Positions 44,049 to 51,976 of a stretch of 64,000 nucleotides of DNA are shown here, piece after piece (position 1 is the stretch's first letter; every line of letters begins with the position of its first letter). The DNA is from Salinivibrio sp. ES.052 (lineage in GTDB: Bacteria; Pseudomonadota; Gammaproteobacteria; Enterobacterales; Vibrionaceae): assembly GCF_900141775.1 (NCBI RefSeq), contig NZ_FSRI01000003.1, positions 248,001 through 312,000 of the forward strand. Reading direction: 5' to 3'. The notes under the pieces are model-generated. The model was not told the DNA's origin, did not search any database, and saw nothing but the letters and a program-made list of their open reading frames with translations. The position numbers were made by a program, and so were the translations under genes.

Positions 44049-45805
44049 TAAAGTCACCCTCACAAGCGACTATTTTGATCATTGACGATCGGTCGGAAAA
44101 CATTGACTTGCTTTCCGCGATGTTAGATCAAGCTGGCTATCAGAATGTGATTGGGTTAATCGATCCCTACCTTGTGGACGATCATCTTTCACCGGTGCCC
44201 GATCTTATCTTGCTTGATATGCGTATGCCGCGGCGCTCGGGACTCATGGTGCTAGATGATTTGAACCAAGCATTAGGGGAACATTGCCCGCCGGTTATGG
44301 TGCTCACTGCGGATAATGATGTGGGGTTACGTAACCAAGCGCTATGTCGAGGGGCGATTGACTATATCAGCAAGCCTTTTGATTATGACGAAGTGCTTCA
44401 GCGTATTCACAACCTACTGCAGCTACAGCTTAAAACATTGAAAGAGCGTGACCAGGCTGCGCGTTTGCAAATGTTGGTGAATAAACAAACCGCCGCGTTG
44501 CGCGCCCTTTCTTTGACCCACCCCCTGACAGGGCTCCCTAATCGCCGGGCTTTGTTGGATGCGGCGGAACGACAATTGATGCGAGGGCCGGTGACTGTGT
44601 TGATGATTGCACTCGATGGTATGGAAGCGGTGACTCAGCATCAAGGGCATTTAATGACCGAAGCCCTGTATAAGCACATCGCTGAGTTGCTGGCAAATAG
44701 TACGGTAGCTCGTCCATATCGAATTGGAGTGTGGGACAGTTCTCGGCTAGTGATGCTGATGGAAGAGGATGGTGAGGAGGCGTCGCAAAAAGCGGCCAGA
44801 ATTAACCGACTGATCAGTGGGCACCATACCCTAGAAGGGCGACTGATGTTCTTGCATTGTCACATCGGGATCAGCCGAGCCTATTCGGAAAGCGATGATG
44901 TGGCTCAGCTATTTCGCCAAGCCATTTTAGCCATCCCCACCAATGGGCAGCCTATTGGCGAGTATCAACCTGAGCTAGATAGCAAAGCCCAACGGGAACA
45001 CGTGATCCGCACTGATCTTGGACCTGCGTTGCAAAGCAACCACTTATCCTTGGTCTATCAACCTAAATGGCAGCTTGATGGGGGTCAGCTGGTGGGCGCG
45101 GAAGCATTACTTCGCTGGCAACATCCGACGTTAGGGGCGATCAGTCCTGCCGAATTTATTCCTATTGCGGAACGCAGTGCCGACATGATCCAGCTTGGCG
45201 ATAAAGTGTTGATGATGGCTCTTGAGGCGGTAGCGCAGTGGCGCATGCGGGGCTTGATTGATGATGGTTTTCATCTGTCAGTCAATGTCTCTGCGCAGCA
45301 GCTGCGTCACGGATTTGCGGAAACGGTGCTCGCGCGATGCCATGCGACCGCCACACCGCCTTCTACTCTCCAGTTGGAAGTGACCGAGTCGGCACTGATC
45401 CAACAGATCTCAGTCGCATTGAATGAGCTACAACAATTGCGTGATGCCGGAATGCATATTGCCTTGGACGATTTTGGCACGGGGTACAGCTCGTTAAGTT
45501 ATCTTAAGCAATTGCCGGTTGACTGGGTCAAACTCGATCGCAGCTTTATCCAGGATTTGGCTACCAACGCCAGTGATAAACACCTCGTAGGTAGTGTGAT
45601 TGCGTTGGCCCACGGATTTGGTCATGGCGTGGTCGCCGAAGGGGTAGAAAAAGTCAGCCAACAACATGTGCTACAGACGATTGGCTGCGACCAAGTGCAG
45701 GGGTTTTTGTATGCCAAACCACTGGTATCTGAGCGCTTCGACCAACTCCTGCAAACAGAGGGTGAGTGTCGAGCGACGGCTATCAGTCCTCCTGCCTCAG
45801 GGTAG
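44045..45805 (+). CDS. Response regulator with degenerate GGDEF and EAL phosphodiesterase domains
   Basis: This 586-residue protein is the likely partner of the upstream kinase. The receiver (about 8-125) has the phosphoacceptor Asp in LILLDMRMPRR and the conserved Lys in ISKPFDYDE. The GGDEF domain (about 155-310) begins HPLTGLPNRRALL but its active site is VWDSSR, so it cannot make c-di-GMP. The EAL domain (about 320-570) keeps GAEALLRWQHP, LQLEVTESAL, ALDDFGTGYSSLSYL, DWVKLDRSF and VVAEGVE, the metal and catalytic residues. It is therefore probably a c-di-GMP phosphodiesterase controlled by phosphorylation. Its ATG overlaps the kinase stop. Confidence 0.9.
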   Translation: MIKSPSQATILIIDDRSENIDLLSAMLDQAGYQNVIGLIDPYLVDDHLSPVPDLILLDMRMPRRSGLMVLDDLNQALGEHCPPVMVLTADNDVGLRNQALCRGAIDYISKPFDYDEVLQRIHNLLQLQLKTLKERDQAARLQMLVNKQTAALRALSLTHPLTGLPNRRALLDAAERQLMRGPVTVLMIALDGMEAVTQHQGHLMTEALYKHIAELLANSTVARPYRIGVWDSSRLVMLMEEDGEEASQKAARINRLISGHHTLEGRLMFLHCHIGISRAYSESDDVAQLFRQAILAIPTNGQPIGEYQPELDSKAQREHVIRTDLGPALQSNHLSLVYQPKWQLDGGQLVGAEALLRWQHPTLGAISPAEFIPIAERSADMIQLGDKVLMMALEAVAQWRMRGLIDDGFHLSVNVSAQQLRHGFAETVLARCHATATPPSTLQLEVTESALIQQISVALNELQQLRDAGMHIALDDFGTGYSSLSYLKQLPVDWVKLDRSFIQDLATNASDKHLVGSVIALAHGFGHGVVAEGVEKVSQQHVLQTIGCDQVQGFLYAKPLVSERFDQLLQTEGECRATAISPPASG

Positions 45806-45823
45806 CACCGTCGCGCAACGTCG

Positions 45824-46345
45824 TTAGAGTGTGGAGATAATCGCATCAAGGCGCTGATTAAAATCGGCGGCGGTCACCAAGCCCGCGTCAGGGTCAAAAT
45901 GCTGATGGAAACGAGGCAGTGATAATGTACCTTTGACGTCAGCAGCAAAATACGGTGCAGAGTGCTGGGCGCTGGCGAGAACGCTTTGTGCGCCGCCAGG
46001 ACCGGGTGACGTGGCGAGCATGATCATTGGCGTGTGTTGGAATACTTTTCCATCAATGCGAGAGGCCCAATCAAACAGGTTTTTATACGCCGCCGTGTAG
46101 CTGCCGTTATGCTCAGCAAACGCGACGACGATCATGTCGGCATCACCGATTGCTTGGTAAAACGCGATTGCCTGTGCCGGGACCCCCTGAACCTTCTCAC
46201 GATCTTCGCTATAAATCGGCATTTCAAAATCGTTCAGATCGAGAAGCGAGATATCCGCATTCGGGATTTGCTTGGCGACGTAGTGAGCCAGTTGTTTATT
46301 GATCGAGTGACGACTGTTTGTTGCACCAAAAGCCAGTACTTTCAT
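45824..46345 (-). CDS. NADPH-dependent FMN reductase
   Basis: This 173-residue flavodoxin-like protein belongs to the NADPH-dependent FMN reductase family. It has the phosphate-binding loop GATNSRHSINKQLA (about 7-20), FAEHNGSYTAAYKNLFDW (about 75-92) and SPGPGGAQSVL (about 114-124). It would reduce FMN or quinones/azo compounds. The ATG has AAGGAT upstream. A SoxR dyad within a 19-bp promoter spacer lies 70 bp before the start, so it is likely induced by redox-cycling agents. It is convergent with the EAL gene. Confidence 0.88.
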   Translation of the reverse strand: MKVLAFGATNSRHSINKQLAHYVAKQIPNADISLLDLNDFEMPIYSEDREKVQGVPAQAIAFYQAIGDADMIVVAFAEHNGSYTAAYKNLFDWASRIDGKVFQHTPMIMLATSPGPGGAQSVLASAQHSAPYFAADVKGTLSLPRFHQHFDPDAGLVTAADFNQRLDAIISTL

Positions 46346-46405
46346 CTGTTATCCTTTTTGTTTGAGGTGGCGCGATGGCCACTGAGCAATCATCTGAGAA
46401 ATGAC

Positions 46406-46436
46406 ACTCTAAAACCTCAATATTAGTTGAGGTCAA
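46406..46436 (-). promoter_or_regulatory. SoxR-box promoter of the FMN reductase gene
   Basis: The dyad CCTCAATATTAGTTGAGG (46415-46432) has the form of the SoxR operator. Read on the minus strand it lies in a promoter with -35 TTGACC and -10 TAGAGT, separated by exactly 19 bp. That long spacer is the hallmark of MerR-family activated promoters. The gene start is about 60 bp downstream. Confidence 0.82.
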
Positions 46437-46488
46437 TGCCTAGCGATTATCGACACGAATGAGTAAAGGAATGACGTGCACATGACGC

Positions 46489-46517
46489 TTGCGCTTTATC
46501 AGCAGGATGAATATGCT
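46489..46517 (+). promoter_or_regulatory. Candidate promoter of the thiD riboswitch RNA
   Basis: TTGCGC and TATGCT are separated by 17 bp. A transcript starting about 7 bp later would begin just before the riboswitch P1 stem at 46525, which fits well. Confidence 0.5.
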
Positions 46518-46524
46518 GGACGGA

Positions 46525-46610
46525 GTTAGTCGGGGAGCAATGTATTGCTGAGACTGCGTAAGCAGGACCCGTAGAACCTGATCCAGTTAGCACTGGCGGA
46601 GGGAACTGAC
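46525..46610 (+). ncRNA. TPP (thi-box) riboswitch
   Basis: The leader of thiD carries the conserved TPP aptamer: CGGGGAGC, GCTGAGA, GAACCTGATCCAGTTAGCAC and GGCGGAGGGAAC in the right order. P1 can form from GTTAGT (46525-46530) and ACTGAC (46605-46610). When thiamine pyrophosphate binds, thiD expression should fall. A hairpin downstream (46660-46679) contains the ribosome binding site, suggesting translational control. Confidence 0.95.
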
Positions 46611-46659
46611 ATGCTCAGCATACAAAGTGGCGCGGTGCGGCCTCGCTTTGTCTCCTTCC

Positions 46660-46679
46660 GCCCCTGATGATTAAGGGGC
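46660..46679 (+). promoter_or_regulatory. Hairpin sequestering the thiD ribosome binding site
   Basis: GCCCCT (46660-46665) pairs with AGGGGC (46674-46679). The second arm holds the AAGGGG ribosome binding site five bases before the thiD ATG at 46684. This stem is a plausible expression platform for the riboswitch: closed when TPP is bound, open otherwise. Confidence 0.6.
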
Positions 46680-46683
46680 CAAT

Positions 46684-47535
46684 ATGAATCTATCTCCACC
46701 TGTTATTCTCACCATCGCCGGCTCAGACAGCGGTGGCGGCGCGGGCATTCAAGCCGATATCAAAGCGATTTCTGCCACTGGCGGTTATGCCTGTTCGGTG
46801 ATCACTGCATTAACCGCACAAAATACCTGCGGTGTTGAGGCCGTCTCGGCGGTTGATCCCGGTTTTGTACGTGCCCAGTTAGATGCGGTGTTGTACGATA
46901 TGCCGGTGCGTGCGATTAAAATCGGGATGCTTGCTAACCAAGCGATCATCCGCGAAGTGGCCGCCGTGCTGGCGCGTTCGCCACACTTACCCGTGATTTT
47001 AGATCCTGTGATGATCGCCACCAGCGGTGATCCTTTGTTGGACGAACACGCACTGGAGGCATTGATTGAAGACCTGATCCCGCGAGCAACCGTGCTCACG
47101 CCTAACCTGCCCGAAGCGGCACGCTTAACCGGTCAGCCTGTTCCTACCTCCATTGAGCAGATGCATGCGTTAGTGCCGGCTCTGCGCCGGCTCGGTTGCC
47201 CTTACGTGATGTTCAAGGGCGGCCATTTACATCACGCTCCTGAAAGCGTGGATGTGTGGATTAGCCGAGACACCTGTCAAACCCTGAACGCACGTCGTGT
47301 TGAAACCCCCAATACGCACGGCACAGGCTGTTCATTATCTGCGGCCATTGCCTCTTATTACGCGCAAGGCATGACACCCATCGAAGCTGGGCGCGCGGCT
47401 AAGCATTATCTCACCGACGCCTTAGCGCATAGTCAGCAGTTAAAGGTGGGAAGAGGCGCGGGACCCGTGCATCATTTTTACGCCTACCCGGTCGAAGTGC
47501 GTCATCATGATACACAAGAAGCCTCGGTCGAATAG
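46684..47535 (+). CDS. thiD: Hydroxymethylpyrimidine (phosphate) kinase ThiD
   Basis: This 283-residue ribokinase-family enzyme phosphorylates HMP and HMP-phosphate in thiamine synthesis and salvage. It has the start VILTIAGSDSGGGAGIQADI, the central PVILDPVMIATSGDPLL and the anion-hole motif ETPNTHGTGCSLSAAIASYY. The length fits ThiD (about 266), with a short tail. It is controlled by the TPP riboswitch upstream. No other thi gene is adjacent, so it may mainly serve salvage on this chromosome. Confidence 0.95.
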   Translation: MNLSPPVILTIAGSDSGGGAGIQADIKAISATGGYACSVITALTAQNTCGVEAVSAVDPGFVRAQLDAVLYDMPVRAIKIGMLANQAIIREVAAVLARSPHLPVILDPVMIATSGDPLLDEHALEALIEDLIPRATVLTPNLPEAARLTGQPVPTSIEQMHALVPALRRLGCPYVMFKGGHLHHAPESVDVWISRDTCQTLNARRVETPNTHGTGCSLSAAIASYYAQGMTPIEAGRAAKHYLTDALAHSQQLKVGRGAGPVHHFYAYPVEVRHHDTQEASVE

Positions 47536-47644
47536 GCCGTTTTTTCGCGAATAGGGCACGTGAAGCTAGTCCGCCGCCTCCAAGGTAGCGGACTGCTCAG
47601 GAAGGGCTAACAGCAAGTGTCGCTTGTGATGAATGGTATCCGAA

Positions 47645-48670
47645 TCACGCCGCTGACCAATGCGACAAACGTTCGGCGGCGATATAGAACACGCGATCGC
47701 CCGGTGCGACCTCAGTCTCAAGGCGGGGGTTAAGTGTTATACCTTCGCCCTTATCGATACCAATCAAGGTCGCATCGTGTTCATGCTTTAATTGATTAAA
47801 CAAGTTGCCGACATCTGTCGCGCTCGCATTGATGGGGTAGCGTGCACAATATTGCGTCATCCCTTGTGCAGTGCTTAATAGCTCGTGATGCAACTGGCTT
47901 GAACCCGGGTCAACGGCGGCTTTCGCCAACATTTCCACGGAAACCGACGGTACACATTCTGCGTGTGGATAGTGCTGTTTCAAAATCTGGCTCAGCGCGT
48001 CGTCTTGAAAATATGCCAACAGGTGTGCTGACGGATTTTTATGCGCGCAGAACAGGGCGGCAGAGAGGGTAATATCGTCTTCTGGGTTATCGATAATAAT
48101 ACTGGCGGCACTGTCGATGCCGGCGCGAGCAATACCCTCAGCATCGGTAAAGCTTGCCACGCGGACAAACTCGACTTCACCAGGGAGTGGGTTTTCCATT
48201 TCGGGGCGTACACAAAGTACAATCGGGCGATCGCCATGGACACCGCTTTGTAATAAACGAATGAGCTGGATGGTGCGTTGACCATTCCAGCCCAACACCA
48301 GAATATGATTTTTCACTGTAAGACTCCGTTTTCCTTGTAATCCACGCCGCCAGTAATCGACCAATGCACTGGTTACATGCCCAATCACTACCGCAAATAA
48401 ACCCAGCCCGCCGGGAATAATCCAAAAGGCGGTGACCCACTGCCCTACCTCGGTAATGGGCGAATAATCGCCATACCCGACGGTGGAAGCGGTGACGACT
48501 AAGTAATAGACATAGCGACTGAGTGACTGGGTCATCTCGGTTTCGCCGGCCCAATACAAAAGTAGCCAGCCAATCACACCGTACGCCAATACCACTAAGC
48601 CGAGAATACGGCCGTTCAAATGGGCGAAGTGGCTGATAATCCAACGCTTAAAAAGTAACCAGAAGGTCAT
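47645..48670 (-). CDS. Two-helix potassium channel with RCK/TrkA-N domain
   Basis: This 341-residue inner-membrane channel has two transmembrane helices (about 22-40 and 75-105) around a pore with the K+ selectivity filter TVGYGD (about 62-67). A cytosolic Rossmann RCK domain follows (NHILVLGWNGQRTIQLI, about 118-134) and a C-terminal RCK-C-like part. It should conduct K+ under ligand control. It is divergent from the chemoreceptor gene, with a parS2 site between. A single gene forms the unit. Confidence 0.9.
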   Translation of the reverse strand: MTFWLLFKRWIISHFAHLNGRILGLVVLAYGVIGWLLLYWAGETEMTQSLSRYVYYLVVTASTVGYGDYSPITEVGQWVTAFWIIPGGLGLFAVVIGHVTSALVDYWRRGLQGKRSLTVKNHILVLGWNGQRTIQLIRLLQSGVHGDRPIVLCVRPEMENPLPGEVEFVRVASFTDAEGIARAGIDSAASIIIDNPEDDITLSAALFCAHKNPSAHLLAYFQDDALSQILKQHYPHAECVPSVSVEMLAKAAVDPGSSQLHHELLSTAQGMTQYCARYPINASATDVGNLFNQLKHEHDATLIGIDKGEGITLNPRLETEVAPGDRVFYIAAERLSHWSAA

Positions 48671-48723
48671 AATATTTCGCTCATATGCTGCAGAGCCGCC
48701 AGTATGAAGTGATTGGTGTCAGG

Positions 48724-48736
48724 TTTACAGTGTAAA
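48724..48736. promoter_or_regulatory. parS2: parS2 centromere site
   Basis: TTTACAGTGTAAA lies between the K+ channel and chemoreceptor genes, 12 kb from the origin; it is the rightmost copy in the window. Confidence 0.88.
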
Positions 48737-48837
48737 TCAAACGATTGACGTTGAGAGGATCACAATTTAGTCGGTCCCAAGCACATATTGGCCGATAAAG
48801 CGTACAATAACCGTAAAAATAGTATGGAGGTTATTAC

Positions 48838-49938
48838 GTGCTTGTATCCCGTCGTCAACTTGAGCTAGAACAACAAAAACGTACTGCATTGCAAGGAAAG
48901 CTTGAGCAAGTCAACGCACAGATTGACGCACTACATAGCGAAAAAACGGCGTTAGAATCCGAGTTGGCCATGGTGCAGAAAAAACGCCAAACCGGTAAAG
49001 CGATTGATGCCAACTTATGCCATTTCGGTGATTCGATTACCGCCACTCAATCCTCACTGGGGACTCTGGCTGATACCATCAATGGTGAAAAAGAGCGGGT
49101 GACCGAAGTGAGTCATCAAGCAGCGTCGTGTGCCGAGCAAGTGAATGATCTTGCTCGGCACGTGCAATCACTCTCCGCCCAATGTCAGCAATCGTCTGAA
49201 GCGATTCGTTCGCTTGATCAGCACGCCCAAGAGGTGAGTGGTATTGTGAATTTGATTCGCGATGTCGCCGATCAAACCAACCTCTTGGCCTTAAACGCGG
49301 CTATCGAAGCGGCCCGTGCCGGCGAGCAAGGTCGAGGGTTTGCGGTGGTCGCCGATGAAGTGCGTAACCTTGCTGAGCGTACTTCTACGGCCACTCAAGA
49401 TATCACCCAGTTGGTGGAAAAAATTCGTGCTGGTAGCAGCCATGCCTGCACACTGACCGACAACCTTGCCGGTGAAGCGATTGAATACAGCGAGCTAGGC
49501 CAACAAGTTGCGGATGCCATGGCCACTCAAAGTGAGCAAGCGCAGCATAGCCGCACCACCATTAAAGCCTCTGCACTGCGCGCTTTTTGTGAACTGGCGA
49601 AACTCGACCATATTAGCTTTAAATTTGCGATTTACCGCGTGGTACTGGGCGAAGACAGCATGATGGCGGAAGATGTCACCGATCATACCCAGTGTCGCTT
49701 GGGACAATGGTATGACCGAGGAGAGGGGCAGCAATATTTTGCGCAGTTACAAACCTTTAAAGCCATTGCGGTGCCTCATGAGCAAGTGCATACCCACGCG
49801 AAAGCTGCTGTGGCGGCTTTTCATGCCCAGCAACCCGAGCAAATGGTGATAGCACTGAAAGAGATGGAAAACGCCAGCATGACGGTCATCGATAAGCTTG
49901 AGCATTTGGCCATTGAAGGCAGTGAAGACGTGGCGTAA
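48838..49938 (+). CDS. Soluble chemoreceptor with C-terminal zinc-binding (CZB) domain
   Basis: This 366-residue protein has no transmembrane segment. An N-terminal coiled coil (about 1-60) leads into a short methyl-accepting signalling domain (about 75-245). The domain has the tip [20 protein letters not shown]-type sequence and [18 protein letters not shown]. The C-terminus (about 250-355) is a CZB domain with [25 protein letters not shown] and [13 protein letters not shown] providing the His/Cys zinc ligands. CZB chemoreceptors sense zinc or hypochlorous acid. The start is GTG with GGAGG seven bases before it. Confidence 0.87.
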   Translation: MLVSRRQLELEQQKRTALQGKLEQVNAQIDALHSEKTALESELAMVQKKRQTGKAIDANLCHFGDSITATQSSLGTLADTINGEKERVTEVSHQAASCAEQVNDLARHVQSLSAQCQQSSEAIRSLDQHAQEVSGIVNLIRDVADQTNLLALNAAIEAARAGEQGRGFAVVADEVRNLAERTSTATQDITQLVEKIRAGSSHACTLTDNLAGEAIEYSELGQQVADAMATQSEQAQHSRTTIKASALRAFCELAKLDHISFKFAIYRVVLGEDSMMAEDVTDHTQCRLGQWYDRGEGQQYFAQLQTFKAIAVPHEQVHTHAKAAVAAFHAQQPEQMVIALKEMENASMTVIDKLEHLAIEGSEDVA

Positions 49939-50018
49939 CAATGGGGTGTTAAATCGACGAGCACATGGTAATCTCAAGCTAAACTAAGGACAAATCGCCG
50001 AAGGAGGCTGAAGTTACC

Positions 50019-50921
50019 ATGACATCGATTGCGTTACTCGATGGCGGCCTAGGGCAAGAAATATATCAACGTGGGCCGGATGTGAGCTCGAAGCTTTGGT
50101 CTGTCGCGGTGATGTTAAAACATGCCAACATTGTGAAAGACGTGCACAAAGATTTTATCCTTGCCGGTGCGAAAACACATACCCTAAATACCTATCCCGC
50201 GACACCCACACGTCTCGCCAAAGCGGGCTTGAGCGATAAAATAGATACCATTTATCAAAAAGCCTTCGCAGCCTTACAACAAGCGGTGGATGAGACAGGC
50301 GCAGATGTTGACATTGCCGGCTGCTTGCCACCGCTGGTGGGCAGTTATCTGGATCAGCCACAGCGCAGTTTTGACGACATGAAAGCGGAATTTGCGCACA
50401 TCGCCCGCTTACAGCCTCACGTGGATGTGTTTTTAATCGAAACCATGACCAACACCTTAGAAGCGCGCGCGGCGTGTGCCGCGGCACGTGAGCAAGGTAA
50501 ACCCTATGGTGTGGCGTTTCGGTTAGAGCCTAATGGCGCACTCCGCTCTGGTGAGTCGCTAGAACAAGTCATACACGCGGTCACTGAATACGCGCCGACA
50601 GCAGTGATGCTCAATTGCTGCGACCCAGAAGTACTTACCACGGCGATGCCAAAGATGGCGACCCAATCTGCCATTGTTGGCGGCTATGCGAACGCGTTTA
50701 AATCGGTAGAAGACATGGCCAAAGGCAGCAAAGCCGATGCCCTGGAAGCGCGTGAAGACCTCTCACCCTTAGTCCACACCGAACGCGTGCAACAATGGAT
50801 TGCCGACGGTGCCCTCGTCGTCGGCGGCTGCTGCGAAATCACCCCCGCGCACATCCAACACCTCGTGCACACCCTTGAACACTCTCACGAGATCATCAAG
50901 TTTTCGCAGTTGGGGAGTTAA
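50019..50921 (+). CDS. Homocysteine S-methyltransferase family protein
   Basis: This 300-residue barrel protein belongs to the zinc-dependent homocysteine methyltransferase family (MmuM/BHMT). The start ALLDGGLGQEIYQRG, the substrate loop NTYPATPTRLAKAG and the zinc ligands NCCDP and VVGGCCEITPAHI are visible. It would move a methyl group from S-methylmethionine or a betaine to homocysteine to form methionine. A good ribosome binding site (GGAGG) precedes the ATG. No S-methylmethionine permease is nearby. Confidence 0.88.
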   Translation: MTSIALLDGGLGQEIYQRGPDVSSKLWSVAVMLKHANIVKDVHKDFILAGAKTHTLNTYPATPTRLAKAGLSDKIDTIYQKAFAALQQAVDETGADVDIAGCLPPLVGSYLDQPQRSFDDMKAEFAHIARLQPHVDVFLIETMTNTLEARAACAAAREQGKPYGVAFRLEPNGALRSGESLEQVIHAVTEYAPTAVMLNCCDPEVLTTAMPKMATQSAIVGGYANAFKSVEDMAKGSKADALEAREDLSPLVHTERVQQWIADGALVVGGCCEITPAHIQHLVHTLEHSHEIIKFSQLGS

Positions 50922-50931
50922 GGCATTAACT

Positions 50932-50957
50932 CGTTCCCACGCAGGAGCGTGGGAACG
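50932..50957. repeat. REP-like palindrome
   Basis: CGTTCCCACGC and GCGTGGGAACG form a perfect 11-bp inverted repeat with a 4-base loop. It lies between convergent genes. The tract after it on the plus strand is A-rich rather than T-rich, so it looks like an interspersed palindromic repeat rather than a classical terminator. One copy was seen in this window. Confidence 0.6.
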
Positions 50958-50984
50958 AAAAAAGAGTAACCTCCACGCATTGGT

Positions 50985-51754
50985 CTAATCTTGCAAAAAT
51001 GTGTTCATGCGATTTGCCCACGGGTAAGGACTTTCGAGTTGCACAGCATGACCGCCCGGTATTTCATCGTACTCACTGTTAGATATTGCCGCTTGTACCT
51101 CTTGGGCTCGGTAAGGAGGAACAAGGGTGTCGCAGGTCATCGCTAAGACAAGCGTAGGGGCTTGAATCTTCGATAAATGCTGGCGGATGTCTATGTCTTT
51201 GCCGAGTGCGATTCTTCGGTAAGTATCAGTTAATCCTTTTGTAGCGCATATACGGGCTATCAGTTCTGGGTCCATTTTGGCCAGAAAGGTTGGACTTAAT
51301 ACATGGCTCAGTCCGAACGCAGTTGCTTGTTGAGGTGCGGTTTCCTCGAGTGTTTGCCAGGTATTAAACACCAGTTGATGGCGCGGGTCATCATTAACAC
51401 TAACCGGTTAATAAAATCAGGATACTGTGCGGCAACGTAAGCGGCGACGGTTGCCCCGAGTGAATGACCAACCAGATCAACATGCTCGCACCCTCTGTCT
51501 TGGATGATGGCAATTACCTGATCGGCCAGAGCGGAAACTGTCAGCTCATGCTCGGGTAAGCTTGAATCTCCACACCCTGCATAGTCTGGAACGATGATTT
51601 CGCGATGTCCAAATGCGTCGAGAAACGCGCCATAACTGGCTAACCCATCACTATTGGTGCCATGTAACAGCATAAGAGGGCGATCAGACTGATTAGTCTG
51701 ATAAATATGATAGCTGCAATGAGAATGATTGGTTGATACTAGAACTTTATTCAT
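50985..51754 (-). pseudogene. Frameshifted alpha/beta hydrolase
   Basis: Two reading frames together encode one alpha/beta hydrolase of about 256 residues. The first (from 51754) holds the oxyanion segment LLHGTNSDG, the strand PDYAGCGDSS and the nucleophile elbow VGHSLGATVAAYVA. The second (from about 51400 to 50985) supplies the cap, the acid region MTCDTLVPP and the catalytic His in PGGHAVQLESP. Near 51397-51402 the first frame leaves the coding path; losing one base there explains it, and the other frame continues VNDDPRHQLVFNTWQT. All triad residues are present, so decay is recent or the base is a sequencing error. Confidence 0.82.
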
Positions 51755-51976
51755 GGCTGTTCCGATTACATATTCAATGGGCCGTAGAGCGTGCCACAGC
51801 AATACTGACAACATTGCGATAACTCTCTAAAAATTTGGGCTTTTTGGCCTGATTAACTAACTTAATAGACAGTGCGGTTAGAACCTTTTTGTCCTGTGAT
51901 TTCCCAAGTGAGCATGAAGTAGCCGCTATGGACGAGGTTTGAGTCGCTTTTTGTTAACGAATACAAGGAGTGTGGG

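Noticed and set aside
44075-44090. Further RctB-like TGATCA sites inside genes (for example at about 44078, 46021 and 24657)
   Set aside because: These are single, within coding sequence, and lack the extended flanks shared with the origin, so chance is sufficient.
50932-50970. Rho-independent terminator after the homocysteine methyltransferase gene
   Set aside because: The stem is strong, but the following tract on the plus strand is A-rich and the minus strand has no T run after the stem, so it is called a repeat.
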